A stretch of DNA of 64,000 nucleotides from Linnemannia hyalina (taxonomy: Eukaryota; Mortierellomycota; Mortierellomycetes; Mortierellales; Mortierellaceae), in assembly GCA_019671135.1 (NCBI GenBank), contig JAHRHY010000001.1, positions 2,356,001 to 2,420,000 of the forward strand, in the 5' to 3' direction. Position numbers and translations under genes: made by a program. This document shows, piece by piece, positions 1 through 12,519 of this stretch. The notes below the pieces were generated by a model. The model searched no databases. It saw nothing but the letters and a program-made list of their open reading frames with translations, and was not told where the DNA came from. The stretch's first letter is position 1. Each line of letters opens with the position of its first letter.

Positions 1-1098
1 CAGTCAGACTGAAGTACCGAAAACTTTTTTTTGACTTGAGCCAGTATTGAAATAGATGCAAAGATCTGGTTAATGGAACTGAATAAACCGTCAAGCCATC
101 GCTAGTTTGTCAATGCGAGCAGTATTTATGTGTGAGAACGGAGTGATAGCTAAAAGACGTTTCTCATTCACACCAAACTTAACTCCTGCCAACGATTGAA
201 AAGATATCGCTCGAGCGGGTGTGCAATCGCGGACTAAATTATCAGGACACCTTTGTAGACCTTTGCTGGGTATGTACCATTTAAAAACGAGGTAGACAAA
301 TTGAGCATCGCTTGGTATGGCCGACGCGTGGCTGTATTTGAACGAGTGGGTCATCTTTGTTTTCTTGAGCTCGTCAGAAACATAGACTAGATAAGTAGGG
401 TATGTAGGAAAAAGGAACGAAAAGCACGTACAGGGAGCCGATGTTCATTAGAAGGAAAACAAGAGCATGGAACAAAGAGCGCAATTGAAAGAGGCGAATT
501 TTGGTGGCGCACATGTATTTGATTAACAGCCATTGTCAACAAGCCTGGGCGCTCTTCCTTGCTGAATGCCCTGTTTCTAGGAAAGTGCAAAACCAGGACG
601 CTGTACAACATGAACTACATCTGGTCGGTTGACCTTAAACCCTTTGAGAGACATGGTTGGTCCCGGGTCAGGCCTCTAGAAAAAAAAAAGTTCTGTCTGT
701 GTCTCTCTGTTATCCCTGTTATACAGCTCCTGAGAAAAGGTTGATTGAGGCTCCGCTGGGAGAAGGGGTCCAAGCGCGGTGTCACTTGGGCAAAAAGGTC
801 GCAAGCAGAAGGAAGGGAGACGGCGTCACTGGACGCAGGGCTAGTTGACCTCAATAGTTGGTGTGGCCATGGGTGTTGCAGGGGAGGCTTAGGCTGCAGA
901 AACCATCGATATCGTTTGCTTTGTCCTTCCATTGCCTTTTTTGTCTCTTATACCATACACACACTTCTCCTCGTCCCGTCATCACTACGCCCGCTGCACT
1001 CGACGACTCCTCACCCCTTGGACTCATTGCGCCGTCCTCCTCGTCGAACAAGAACACAACATCTACATCAACAAAAGAGAGATCATTTCCTTGTTAAG
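1..1098. other. Upstream region of EF3, no convincing gene
   Basis: No coding region is supported here. Short open frames exist on both strands (for example 91-354 on the minus strand) but overlap each other, lack recognisable domains and have no intron signals. The last 200 bases are pyrimidine-rich and give the 5' leader of the EF3 gene. The remainder is probably intergenic or promoter DNA, with an A run at about 679-688. Confidence 0.5.
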
Positions 1099-4000
1099 AT
1101 GATCTCATCAGAGGCGCCTCCTGCTGGCGCAACTCCTGATGTCAACGAGCTGACAGAGATGCTCAGTCAACTCTACACCGCCCCTACTAGCGAGGAATGC
1201 GACACAATTGCCCGGGACATGGCCAACAAGATCCTCAAGGATGGACTCATCAGCCTTAAGACCTACAACATCCTCACCAACCTCCAGACAGAGTCGACCA
1301 ACAAAAAGTCAGGTCTCGCTCGCGAAGGTGCCTTGATTGGTATCTGTGCTTTGGCCGAAGAGATCAAGGAGCCCTCTGTGCCCTTCTTGCTGCCCATGCT
1401 GCCAACTATTCTGGATCTCTATGCGGACAAGGGACCTGTTGTTCAGGATGCTGCTGCGCGTGCTGCTGAGGCCATTATGGCCCTTATGCCTTCCCAGGCA
1501 GCGCCTATTATCTTACCGATCCTCATTCAGAACATCACGGGCATGGGCAAGAAGTGGCAGACCAAGGTCGGCGCTCTTCAGCTGTTGGCGGATCTCTCGA
1601 ATGCGTCCCCTATCCAAGTCGGTATTGCCCTGCCCGAGATTATCCCCATCGTCAAGGATTGCTTGTCAGACACCAAGAAAGAGGTAAAGCCAGTTGTTTC
1701 TGTTTACCCCCCTTCCTTTCCCTTCCTCTCAACCTCCTTTCTTATGTCCTTTGCTCCTCTGGACCACAGCTACTTCCATTCACTGCCCTTTCCATGTTGT
1801 CCCCTGCTTCCCCTGTGAGCAATTTTTTATGATTTTGTGTATCCCTGTTGATGTTTGCCCCCTATACGCGCATTTTATTCACCATCGTCATCGTTACTAA
1901 CACACTTACTTTATATTCGTGTATGCAATTTATAGGTCGCAGAACAGGCCAGCAAGACTATGCTGCGCATCTGTAACGTGGGAGGAAACCCCGACATCAC
2001 GCGACATCTCAAAGACCTCTGCGACTGCATGGCCCACCCGGAAAAGGTACCCGCTGTCATGGAGAAGCTCTCCGCCACCACCTTCGTCGCCGACATGTAC
2101 GGTCCTGCCTTGGCCATCATGGTCCCTCTCCTAGTCCGCGCCCTGAACGAACGCTCCTCCCATGTCCAACGTCAGACCACCATCATTGTCGACAACCTCT
2201 GCAAGCTGGTCAAGGATCCCGCTGAGGCAGGTCAGTTCTTGCCGGATCTGCTGCCAGGACTGGACCGCATCATCGACGTTGCTGCTGCACCCGAGATTCG
2301 AGCCTTGGCAACCGCTGCCCGCAACACTCTTATCAAGGCGGGAGGCGCCACCAAACTCGATCCTTCTGCGCAGGACAGCTCGATCGTGCCCACGGAGACA
2401 GAGGCCCGCAATTTGGTCAATCGATCTGTGGGCAAGTTTGGTTTCTTTCCCTCGTTCTTTGACGCCGTCAAGGTTCACGTCGCCAATTTGTCGATTGTTT
2501 TGATCAAGGAGGAGAACCTGTCGTCTCGCGAGTGGAATCAAATCTTGTCACCCTACTTCACAGCATTCCTCCCTCCATCGGATGCGTCTGCGGCAGTTAA
2601 GGTCGTTCTGGACCATTACGTCGATTTGGATCGCAAGCTGAACGGAGAAGGATCAGTCGAAGACAACGAGGACGGCGAGGAGCTGTGCAACATTGACTTT
2701 TCTCTCGCCTACGGTGGCATGATGCTTCTCAACCACACAAAGCTCAGGTTACACCGTGGACATCGCTATGGTCTCTGTGGTCCCAACGGCGCTGGAAAGT
2801 CGACATTGATGCGAGCCATCTCCTTGGGCAAGCTGGACGGGTTCCCATCGTCAGATGTCCTCCGCACGGTCTTTGTCGAGCATGCTTTGCAGGGAGAGCA
2901 GGGGGAGATGAGCGTTGCTGAGTTTGTTGCATCGGATGCCAAGCTGGCCAGTACTTCTCAGGAGGAGATCTCCAAGGCATTGGCGTCTGTCGGGTTCTCG
3001 GATGAGATGCGGAAGAACAAGGTTGCGTCCTTGTCAGGAGGTTGGAAGATGAAGTTGGAGCTAGCTCGCGCGATGTTGATGAACGCCGATATTCTGCTGC
3101 TGGACGAACCCACCAATCACATGGATGTCACCAACATCAAGTGGCTGGAGGACTACCTTATCAGCCAGACCAACGTCACCTCCATTATAGTCTCTCACGA
3201 CTCTAGTTTCCTCGACAATGTGTGCACCAACATTCTTCACTACGAGCGCAAGAAGCTAAAGATGTACAAGGGCAACCTGTCCGAGTTTGTCAAGCTAAAG
3301 CCCGAGGCAAAGTCGTACTACACTCTGGCAGCGACATCGGTCAAGTTTGAGTTTCCCAAGCCCAGTTTCCTGGTCGGTGTCAAGTCCAACACCAGGGCGA
3401 TTATGAAGCTGGCCCACTGCACCTACACCTATCCAGGCAGCACCAAACCGTCGCTCTTTGACGTTTCGGTCCAGCTGTCGCTCTCGTCACGTGTTGGAGT
3501 CATTGGTCCCAACGGAGCAGGCAAGTCGACGATGATCAAGCTGTTGACTGGAGAGGCATCTCCTCAGGAGGGCACTGCGTGGAGACATCCCAACCTTCGT
3601 ATCGGTTACGTGGCCCAGCACGCATTCCACCATCTCGAGCAACATTTGGAAAAGACACCAAACGCATACATCCAGTGGCGATACCAGGGAGGAGCAGACC
3701 GAGAAGTCCTTGAGAAGCCTACTGTCGCGATGTCAGAGGAGGAGGAGAAGCAGATGGAGACTTGGGTGATCGGAGGAGATGGAAGCAAGCGTCAAGTCGA
3801 GGCGATCATGGGACGACAGAAGCTGAAAAAGTCGTACCAGTACGAGATCAAGTGGAAGAACCACGTGCACAAGTTCAACACCTGGATGCCTCGGGACCGA
3901 TTGCTTGAGCTCGGATACGAGAAGCTGGTACGACAGTTCGATGATCGTGAGGCTTCGAGGGAGGGACTGGGCTACCGTGAGTTGACACCATCAAGTATCC

Positions 4001-4628
4001 GTCGGCACTTGGAGGATGTTGGACTGGATGGCGACATTGCAGACCACAACGTGATCAGCGGACTGTCAGGTGGACAAAAGGTCAAGGTGGTCATTGCCGC
4101 CGCTATGTGGAACAACCCTCACATGCTGGTCCTGGACGAGCCTACCAACTACTTGGATCGTGAGGCTCTTGGAGGACTGGCGGTCGCAATCCGACACTGG
4201 GGAGGAGCTGTAATTATGATTTCTCACAACAAGGAGTTTTTGAACGCGTTGTGTCCAGAGACATGGTCGGTCAGTGCAGGAAAAATCACGATCAAGGGCA
4301 AAGCTGCTGTTGAGGATGGCAACTTTGAGGAGGCAGAGAAACCGATTGTTGTTGTGAACAAGAAGAAGAAGAAGAGCCGGAATGATATCAAGGCCCAGGA
4401 GATCCGTCGTCGTCTCCGTCATCTCGAATGGCTCGCCTCCGACAAAGGCACCCCCAAACCCGTACGTCTCTTTCCTACAGTCTCTTTGTTTATGTTGTGT
4501 TCTTTGCTGTGTTGTGTTTAGGCCCAAGTGTGCTATATGTCATCGGTATTTTGTTTATGATACTGATCCACGTCTTACTTTGTCTATGTTTACTCGTGCT
4601 CAATCAGCCTGACACGGATAGTGACTAA
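1099..4628 (+). CDS. TEF3: Translation elongation factor 3 (eEF3), ABC-F ATPase
   Basis: Exons are 1099-1683, 1936-4461 and 4608-4628, both introns phase 0 with GT-AG ends, giving 1043 aa (yeast Yef3 is 1044). eEF3 is the fungal cytosolic ribosome-bound ATPase that helps clear deacylated tRNA from the E site during elongation. HEAT repeats occupy about residues 1-320. The first ABC domain has a Walker A GPNGAGKST near residue 476, a signature LSGGWKMK near 562 and a Walker B LLLDEPTNH near 580. The second has Walker A near 719, LSGGQKVKV near 905 and VLDEPTNYLD near 923, interrupted by a chromodomain-like insertion around 828-875, as in the family. A lysine-rich tail near residues 995-1005 fits the ribosome-binding C terminus. 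The last exon adds only PDTDSD. ATG 1099 is chosen because the N terminus then matches family length and follows a pyrimidine-rich leader. The open frame extends further upstream without a plausible start. Confidence 0.97.
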
Positions 4629-6010
4629 AAGAAGACGAGGTCGTCCAAGTACGATGAGTGTCGAGTCCTTGTGGACGTTTTGTCACCTGCAGCCCTATTG
4701 TCCTTTGGCTCTATTAGAAGATTGCAAACAACCCCATATAAAAAATCCACGCACACAATTTGCACGCTCTTTTTTTCAAGATTGCAAGGCGATAGCCAAT
4801 GAGCGTTTTCAGGTGTCTCACGGACCAACAGATGCATGGTCCATTCGAGATAAGCAAATGCCGCTGACACAAGGAAAAGAAACTGTGTGTTTCCCGTAAT
4901 CACCCATGTTCATTCTACATGAGGCAGACGGCGGCAATGTCTATGCGCCTCAACTGATGGTCGTCGGCATGCGTTATTGATTGTGTGCCTGGCGATTTGA
5001 GTGAGGGAAAAAGGAGAGGGAGAAAGACGACAGATAGATAGATAGAGTTTCATTCCTCTCCTTGTATGATATGCTTGTCTGTATGTCTGTGTGTCTGTGT
5101 GCATGTGCATGTTTGCTTTGTAAGAAGGGCTTGTGAAGGTCTACAGAGTACAGAGGCAAAAAGGGGGAGTGATAGTCAGACAGCAAGTCGACAAAACAGT
5201 AAATTGGCCGCTGACAATGCGTTGTTATGCACGCACGCCATGACTATATAGTGCTGGGAAGAAATGACAGGAGAGAGAAAAAGACAAGGCTTGGAGCTTG
5301 GAAGATGTTGAAAGAGTACCGAAGTGAGAAAGGAGGGAGCGGGCTGAGAGAGGATGCCTCATCTGTTGGATTGAGACTATGAACGAGGGATATAGGAATG
5401 ACTCCAGACTGGGTATGAAGCGGCCATGCGGGATGGTCACATCCATTCATGGCTTTTTAAAGGTCATGTAGTTAAATGCTGACTCTCGTTTAATAGGTGC
5501 CTTGTCTACATCCCCAACCGAGCAATCTACCTTTATCTTTCTTTATCCCCTCCGCCGTCTCCATCCTTCCTTCTATCCCTACTTTCTCTCTAAAAAACCC
5601 TCCCCAACCCAAACTCGGAAGGGAAGGAAGAAACGATCCCCGCTTTGACATTTTTTGTTGTTGCCTTTTTTTTCATTCACCATTTGTGCCTCTCTGTCTG
5701 CCCCAACCCAACCAAATCCCGATTTGACATTCGTGTCCCTTTGTTCGTTTTGTGTCTCACTCTGTCCCTTACTTTTTTTACTTTTCTTTGTACTTTTCCT
5801 CTACTTGCGCGCCACCACTTTTTCTTTTCTTTTCTCTTTTCCCTTTCCTACTTGCTTCCTTCACTCACTACTCTCCCCACTCGCTCACCAAACAACAGCG
5901 GGAGTCGATTCCCACAGCACAAACTCATTCCTCACAACAACGAGAGTCCTTCCATCAACCAACAGCACCAACAACACATTCACCCACCCAGGAGAGTCAA
6001 GTCTTACCAC
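4629..6010. other. Intergenic region between EF3 and glycogenin
   Basis: No gene is supported. It contains the EF3 3' flank, a short (GATA)n run near 5030-5045, a TG-rich stretch near 5075-5115, and a strongly pyrimidine-rich segment at about 5510-5890. That segment is probably the promoter and 5' leader of the glycogenin gene. Open frames through the pyrimidine tract are low-complexity and are not counted as genes. Confidence 0.5.
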
Positions 6011-9000
6011 ATGGAGGCATACATCACCCTCCTCACAAACAACAACTATGCCAGTGGCGCATTGGTCCTCGCTCACTCCCTCAGGAGATCACAAACAACA
6101 AAACAACTCGCCGTCCTCATCACTGCTGCTGTCTCACGGCCCATTCGTGACAGACTCGCAACAGTCTTTGACTCGGTCATCGAAATTGGAGAGATCGATT
6201 CCAATTCAACAAAGAACCTAGCCCTCCTCGGTCGACCTGAACTTGGTATTACGCTGACAAAGATCCATGTCTTCAACCAGACACAGTACTCCAAGGTCGT
6301 CTTTCTCGATGCCGACACACTTGTCCTCAGGAATATCGATGATCTGTTTGATACCGCCGCCAACGGGTCGCTTGACGAGGATCGGAACAAGAGGTTTGCT
6401 GCCTCTCCCGACGCAGGCTGGCCCGACTGTTTCAACTCTGGAGTCTTTGTCTGCAAACCCTCGTTCAAGGATTACACAGGCTTGATCCAGATGGCTAGCC
6501 AAGAAGGCACCTTCGATGGTAAAGAGGTCTTTTTTCCCCCTTCGCTGTCGTGCCTGACTTTCCCTCTTCCCCTTTTATTTTACCTATTATTTTTTGTGTT
6601 TCGGACCATTGCTTGCTCGCGACAAAAAGTACATAGACGACAATCGATGTTAACGACAACCGTGTTCTTCTTGTCCTCCCCGCACCCTTTTTCTTGTATG
6701 TCCTTGTATTCTTTTCTATTCCTCCCTGATGCTGGATACGTTTGATAGGTGGCGACCAAGGGTTGCTAAACAGTTACTTCAGCGGATGGTCCAGGGGTGA
6801 AGCCAGCAACCGATTGCCCTTCACCTACAATACAACACCGACAGCCTCCTACAGGTATGAGAAACTTTATCCCCAATGAACCAGAAACATATGCAAAAGA
6901 ATATGACAGGGCCACACTTGCGGAAAGGGAAAGGGAAAGGCGGGAACGATGACACCATGGTTGCGCGTTCTTTTTTACTTTTTTACTTTTTTCCCTCTTT
7001 TTTATTTGGTTACTTCATCCTCCCTCCCTCCTGATTTTCCTTTTGGCACATGAATGGGCAGAGTGTTGCTATTGTTCTTATTTTATAGTTGCTTGTCTTG
7101 TGTGGGAACGCGACAGTCGCTTAACGACATGAGAAATGACAGTCGGGAGCAAGGGTGGTGGGGAAAAGGGAGAGGAGAGGAGGGGTATGAACGGATGGAC
7201 CCATTCGGGCGACAAAGGGGCAGGGGACAGAGAAGGAGGTTATCGATTCAACTATCGTCGTGGTGGAGGAGGAGCGTGGGGACATTTTTTGTTTGTGTAT
7301 ATGTGTGGTTACTTTTACATTCACGTTTTGCCGCTCATTGTGGTCAAACCGCATCGCTTTTCTTTATCTCTTCGTCCTCCCCTGCCTTGCCTTGCCTTGC
7401 CTTGCCTTGCCTTGCCTTGCCTTGCCTTGCCTTGCCTTGTGTCTGCACGTCTTGTATTATCTTTTACATTTTTGGTTGCTGCTCTCTACTGAAGATCGAT
7501 TTATTATTTTGTTGGGCCTTTTCTTTCTTGTTTTTTAAAGGTCAACAGTGAACACAACCTATCAACGAAACGAATGTGTTTGTGTGCTCCCCTCTCTCTT
7601 CTTGTCCCAGTTACAAAATCACCTTTGCCGCCGTATCCGATGTCAACCCCTTCATTTTGTGCTGTCATGATCCCCTTCTTCATTTTCACTTCCGACCCAG
7701 CCTTGTCTGTTCTTACGCAGGAACAAAATAAACTCACTATCTGTCTCCCTCTTTCCTCGCAACGATAGTTATGCTCCTGCATACCAACAGTACAGGGACA
7801 GGCTAGCGGTCGTCCATTTTATCGGCAACTTCAAGCCCTGGCAATGGCTCCGTTTCGCAGACGGAGCGGTATTCCCTCGCAACACCTCCTCCAAGGACTC
7901 TGTCGATTTGGTCCAGCAATGGTGGAATGTCTTTGACAACTTTGTCGGCGGCAAGGTATGTTTACTTTTCTTTACTTCTCACACAAAAATATGCAAGCGA
8001 TGATGGGGAGGTGAGAAAGGAAGAGGATGGAGAGGGAAGAGAAGCGGATGATTGTGTACCAAGGGCGGGCATGACACCATACCCACCTGGGAGGAGGACA
8101 TTCTTTATCTATGAGAGCCTTTGCTTTCTATTAGTGACGATAATCCCGACTCTTTGTGTTTGGGCTCACTCTGGAGGCATGTCTGGGCATTGGCTTAGGA
8201 TGGCCTGAGCTCGCCCTGAGCTCTCTTAAATTTCCTTTATCTTTTGGAGGGAATAATGAGACAACAAAAATTGCTGCTGGAGGGCGTGTGAATGGGATGA
8301 AAGATAGTCGAGTCGATAGACCGCTATCAAGATTAGTTACACCAGGAAGGTTAGGGTTGTCGTAGGAGAACAAAAAGGGAGGGGAGGGCCGTATCTGGCA
8401 ACACGAGAGGCACTTAAACATTCCTCATGGACAAAGAGAGAGCGTCTGGGCTTGGTTGTGGACGGAGAGGGTGTAAGAAGTGAAACCTCTTTGTCTTTCG
8501 GGGGAATCAGGACAAAGATCCCAACGTCAGCAAACGAGACAAGCAAGGCAAAGGAATAGTGAGACTGACCATTGTACATTTTTTTTGTGATGTTTACCTC
8601 AAACGTGGTTTTAGCCCTCGGATATCCATGATGTGGTACATGGCTACGACCTGCCACCCATCAGCCAATGGGACCATGTCGGTCTTGACGGCCAGCCCCA
8701 CGAACCGGACTCTGGGAAGGGGCCTCATTACGATGGGTGGTTCCAGGCATATGAACACCAGAACCAGGCCCAACAACCCCCACAGGAAGGACATTCCGAT
8801 CAGTGGCAACCCCCAATCCCACCTTATCTGAACGATAGGTTCCACGAGCAGCATCACCAGCACCATGAACACCACCAAAATCATGAGCATCATCATCACC
8901 AACAGGAGCACCACCACCACCACCATCATGAACATCATGGGTACCATGATCACCACCAAAATGGCCACCACGAGCACCATCAAAATGGCCACCATGAGCA

Positions 9001-12000
9001 CCAGGAGCAGCACCACCACGAAGAAAATGAGCATAAACATGAACACCGCCAGCACCACGAACACCACGATCACCACCAGCACCATCATCATCACCATGAG
9101 CAGAATGGGCACCACGAACATCATGAACATCACGAGCTACACCATCACCAGGAGCCCGCAGTTCCTCAGCCTCCGACACATCATGAAACCCACTATGCTT
9201 ACAACCCTCATCATTTAACCGACTATCACTACCAACCGCCTCCTCTGCCCCCAGTGATACCTTCGCTTCCCGAGCCCGAGTCGCACAGCTGGCGACCAAA
9301 TGACATGGCCTCTGGCGTAGATGAGCGACAAACCCACCACAAGGGTACCACCAGCGTCGACCGGGAGGTCAATCCTCACCATTTGACGGACTATCGGTAT
9401 AGGCTGCCTCCCGCCGTTGACTCCCCTGATGTGGCCAACGGTGCGGCCAAGTTTAGTGACATTATACCCGAACCTGTCGGTCTCCCCGACATGTACTACC
9501 CCAACGCCTGGGATTTACCTGAGGATCCTAGAAAGGCACACCCCGCTCTTGAGCACACGCCCCTTCCGATCGAGAACACCACGAACGACAACAACACGTC
9601 GGTCCCTTCTGGTAAGGGTCGACCCATCTTTCCATGGGAGGCCAGTGGATCTGTCGCCGCAACTCCTCGTACGCCCACTAGGAAGTACTACAACTATGCC
9701 GCCAGTGCCGAGGAGCGGAAGCGCGAACATGATCTGGAGGTGACGAGGCGCTTGGAGATCGAGGAGGAGGCGTTGAGGCAGATTCGTCTGCAGGAGCATG
9801 CCCGGTACGAGCGCGAGCGTCTCAAGGAGGAGGCCCAAGAGAAGGTGACAGGAAGTCAGGCGTTCGAGAGCTTTAGGCTAGTCAATGCCTGGGACGTTGA
9901 TGTCGGAGTCCAAATGTCGATCTTGCAGAAGACGGAGAAGAGGCGGCCTAGGAGTCGCAAGACCAGTGCCGGTGGATTCCGTAAGGGGTACGGCCTCGAG
10001 GATATGCTGGCATACGAGACAAGGCAGCGTCAAGAACAGTTTGAGGCCGAGCTGATCCAGCAGCGACTTGATGAGGAGGAGCGTTGGCAGAAGGAGCAAG
10101 AGGAGGCCAGAACCATAGAAGAGGAGCTTCGTCTCGAAAATTTGCGGCTTGCCAAGATTGCCAGGATACAAGACCAAGAGCGTCTGAGGAAGCAGGAAGA
10201 GAGCTCGACCTATGTCTTTAGGAACGCCTGGGATCCGCCCAACATTGGAGTTACCAGGAAGAAGCTGCGTATTGAGGATGAGGATATCGAGTTTGCTCTT
10301 CCCCTCCGGCAGGACCGCAAATCTGGTAGCTCGATGACTTTAGGATGGGGATCGTCAACCAGTGCTCCTACCCGTGAGGAGACCGTGGCCAGAGCAGGCC
10401 GTGTTACTGTTGCTGCAGGAGGTGCCGCAGCCGCTGGTATCGCCTTGGCTGCTCGATCCGGAGCCTTTCAGGGCAGTGAGGAGTCTGACAAGGTGACCGA
10501 GGTCTCTGGTCGTGCTGCTCACAGTGCTGGCTCTGGTGCTGCTATCACCAAGATGGAGGTAACCACCTCGTCCACTGACACGGACACCAGTGCATCTAAT
10601 GGCACAAAGACGACTACCTCCTCGACATCGACGACCACAGAAGGCGCCTCGTCAACCAAGAAAACCACAGCCTTACAAGGTGTCATCTCTTCGACCGCAA
10701 CCAAGATCACCGCGCCTGGCACCCACCGGTTCGTCAGGACCACCGTCAACACGACCATCACGCGTAGGAAGTTTGTTAATAGGGCGGAGGTCAGCTCGAC
10801 AACCACGAGTAATACGACCGGAGGAGAAAGGATGTTTGAGATTCCTGCAGGTCCTCGCTCTGGTAGTTACTTTGTTGGCCAAGGACGTCGTACCGAGTCT
10901 GTTAGCCACTCTCAAGGGGCAAGTCGTTTGGCTGGCACTACTACCGCCCGCACCACTACTGCTACTACTGCTACGGCCAACAAGGCCAGTACCCAGCGGG
11001 GTATCACTTCGGGCCTCACAAGTGAGACCAAGACGCTTGCCGAGGGACGCAAGTCGATTCATGACGAGGGAGAAAAGTCGACCCAAGTCACTCACGTTGT
11101 CAGCAATATCTTTGCTCCTGTCACTGTGTACCAGGCTGGTCAGCAAGTCACCACAGCGGCTGCTACGACCAGCGATTCGACCAGGACGACTGCAACCACT
11201 ACGTCGACCAGATCTGCTGTTGAAGGCTCCAGCCATTCGGTGGTGTCTGGCTTGGCATTATCTTCTTCGCATTCGGGATCATCGGGATCGACAATCAGGA
11301 CGGAGGTTGTTGAGGAGCCGAGGAGGTTGGCCAGCCTGGCGCTTCAAATCGACACGGGTAGCCCGACCAAGGAACGTCGAGCTGAGGAAGAATGGGCGTT
11401 GGAATACGACGAGCGACAGAGGATCAACGATTTGCGAGAGAAAAATGCGTCCGCTGCGGCTGCAGCTGAGGCGATGCAGGTTCTGGACAGATACCCTCAG
11501 GCCACGGACCGATATGCCAACAGACGGAGAGCCGACAGCACCTCGAGTGCCAAGAGCATTGGCGGTGGTGGTGCCTTGTATGCCAACGACCCTCACGCGT
11601 TTAGCTCGGCATTCCGCAGTGCTGCCAGGGAGAAGAGTATCAAGACCTCCACGGCTCGATCGGACGCTTCAGGTAACGAGGACGACAATGTGTACCAAGA
11701 GGATCTGGATGAGCTCGAGTACTTTGGAATGAGGCATACGCGAGGTACGCTTCCTTTGGGATCACCGTACATGCCGTCGACCCCTTTGGCGGGTTCATCT
11801 CAGCGGTACTCTGCGTACTCTGCATCAGCATCTGGTTTCTCGAGCAGAGCAGGCAGTCGCCCAACCACTCCTGGACCATCGACGCCATCGCGCTTTGGAC
11901 CTGGCACTCCCAAGTTGTCATCCAAGCGGGCGCTTGATCTGAAGCAAGGAACAATCAAGGGCCTGCAGCAGCCACAGTCGCAGTCGGAGCAGCAGCAGAG

Positions 12001-12519
12001 CGGCATGGGCGACTTTTCCAATTACAGGATCGAGTGGAACTGGAAGGAACTGTTGGGTAAGAAGCCTCGTCACTGGAGCGCCGAAGCGGGTGAAGAGTAC
12101 TATGACCCCTACAACGCCGTAAGTTTTCTATTTTTTGGTACCTTTGGGCATGTCATTGGTGTCGTTTTGATTGCCATACCTCTTTACTAACACTTATTTT
12201 TTCTCCTCTACCGAAATAGTTGTCGACGCATGGCTCATTGATTGATTCGGACGAGGATAACCATATCCTTCAATCGTCGGACGAGGACTCTGAGGAGGAA
12301 GAGGAGGAAGCCCTTCGTGCCCAGCAGCAGAAGAAATCCGAAGGGGTTGAAGGAGGAGGATTCAGTAGGAGTGGCAGCAGCAACAGCAGTCTGCGTGGTA
12401 GTGGTGCGTTTGCGACTGGAGCGGACAATGATTTCACGCGCGAGTCGGAGTTTGTGATCCGTAGTGGCAAGATTGCTCGACGACGAAGCAGCATGGTCCT
12501 CGATCGCGAGCTGCTCTAA
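6011..12519 (+). CDS. Glycogenin with very long His-rich and Ser/Thr-rich tail
   Basis: Exons 6011-6518, 6749-6854, 7769-7955, 8615-12118 and 12220-12519 join with phases 1, 2, 0 and 0 to give 1534 aa. Glycogenin (GT8 family) primes glycogen by autoglucosylation in the cytosol. The catalytic domain, about residues 1-265, starts MEAYITLLTN and has the metal-binding DAD in FLDADTLVL, then FDGGDQGLLN and HFIGNFKPW. The YSYAP segment contains the likely glucosylated tyrosine. The tail is far longer than the roughly 100-500 aa usual in the family. A His-rich tract spans about 343-449, a fungal glycogenin-like IFPWE motif lies near 605, charged helices follow, and two NAWD motifs lie near 690 and 804. 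A Ser/Thr-rich stretch spans about 860-1080, and a tryptophan-rich WNWKELLGKKPRHW segment lies near 1410 before an acidic end. Introns 2 (914 nt) and 3 (659 nt) are unusually long for this locus. Exon phases agree throughout, so I read one gene, not two. cDNA would settle it. Confidence 0.9.
7386..7440. repeat. (CTTGC)n pentanucleotide microsatellite in glycogenin intron 2
   Basis: Ten perfect CTTGC units followed by one imperfect unit lie inside the 914-nt second intron of the glycogenin gene. The pyrimidine-rich strand is the sense strand. Open frames running through it encode only an AL/CLP repeat and are not genes. Confidence 0.95.
8842..9159 (+). repeat. His-codon-rich repeat coding the glycogenin His-rich tract
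   Basis: An imperfect run of CAC/CAT codons mixed with GAG/GAA, CAG and AAT codes a roughly 105-residue stretch dominated by H, E, Q and N, with HHEHH-like motifs. It expands within exon 4 in frame. The antisense frame reads as a Met/Val-rich hydrophobic string, which is a codon artefact. Confidence 0.95.

Noticed and set aside
745..1098. Upstream extension of the EF3 open frame by 118 codons
   Set aside because: It translates a pyrimidine-rich leader, while ATG 1099 gives the expected N terminus and total length for eEF3.
5645..6010. Upstream extension of the glycogenin frame that could look like a signal peptide
   Set aside because: The F/L/S-rich string is translated T/C-rich leader. Glycogenin is cytosolic and MEAYITLL is the family start.
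7054..7551. Open frames across the glycogenin intron with repeated ALPCL residues
   Set aside because: They only translate the CTTGC microsatellite and intronic DNA. The glycogenin protein joins perfectly across this interval without them.
8594..9133. Minus-strand open frame coding a Met/Val/Leu-rich, membrane-like protein
   Set aside because: It is the exact antisense of the His-codon tract (CAC/CAT read backwards gives GTG/ATG). There is no independent support.
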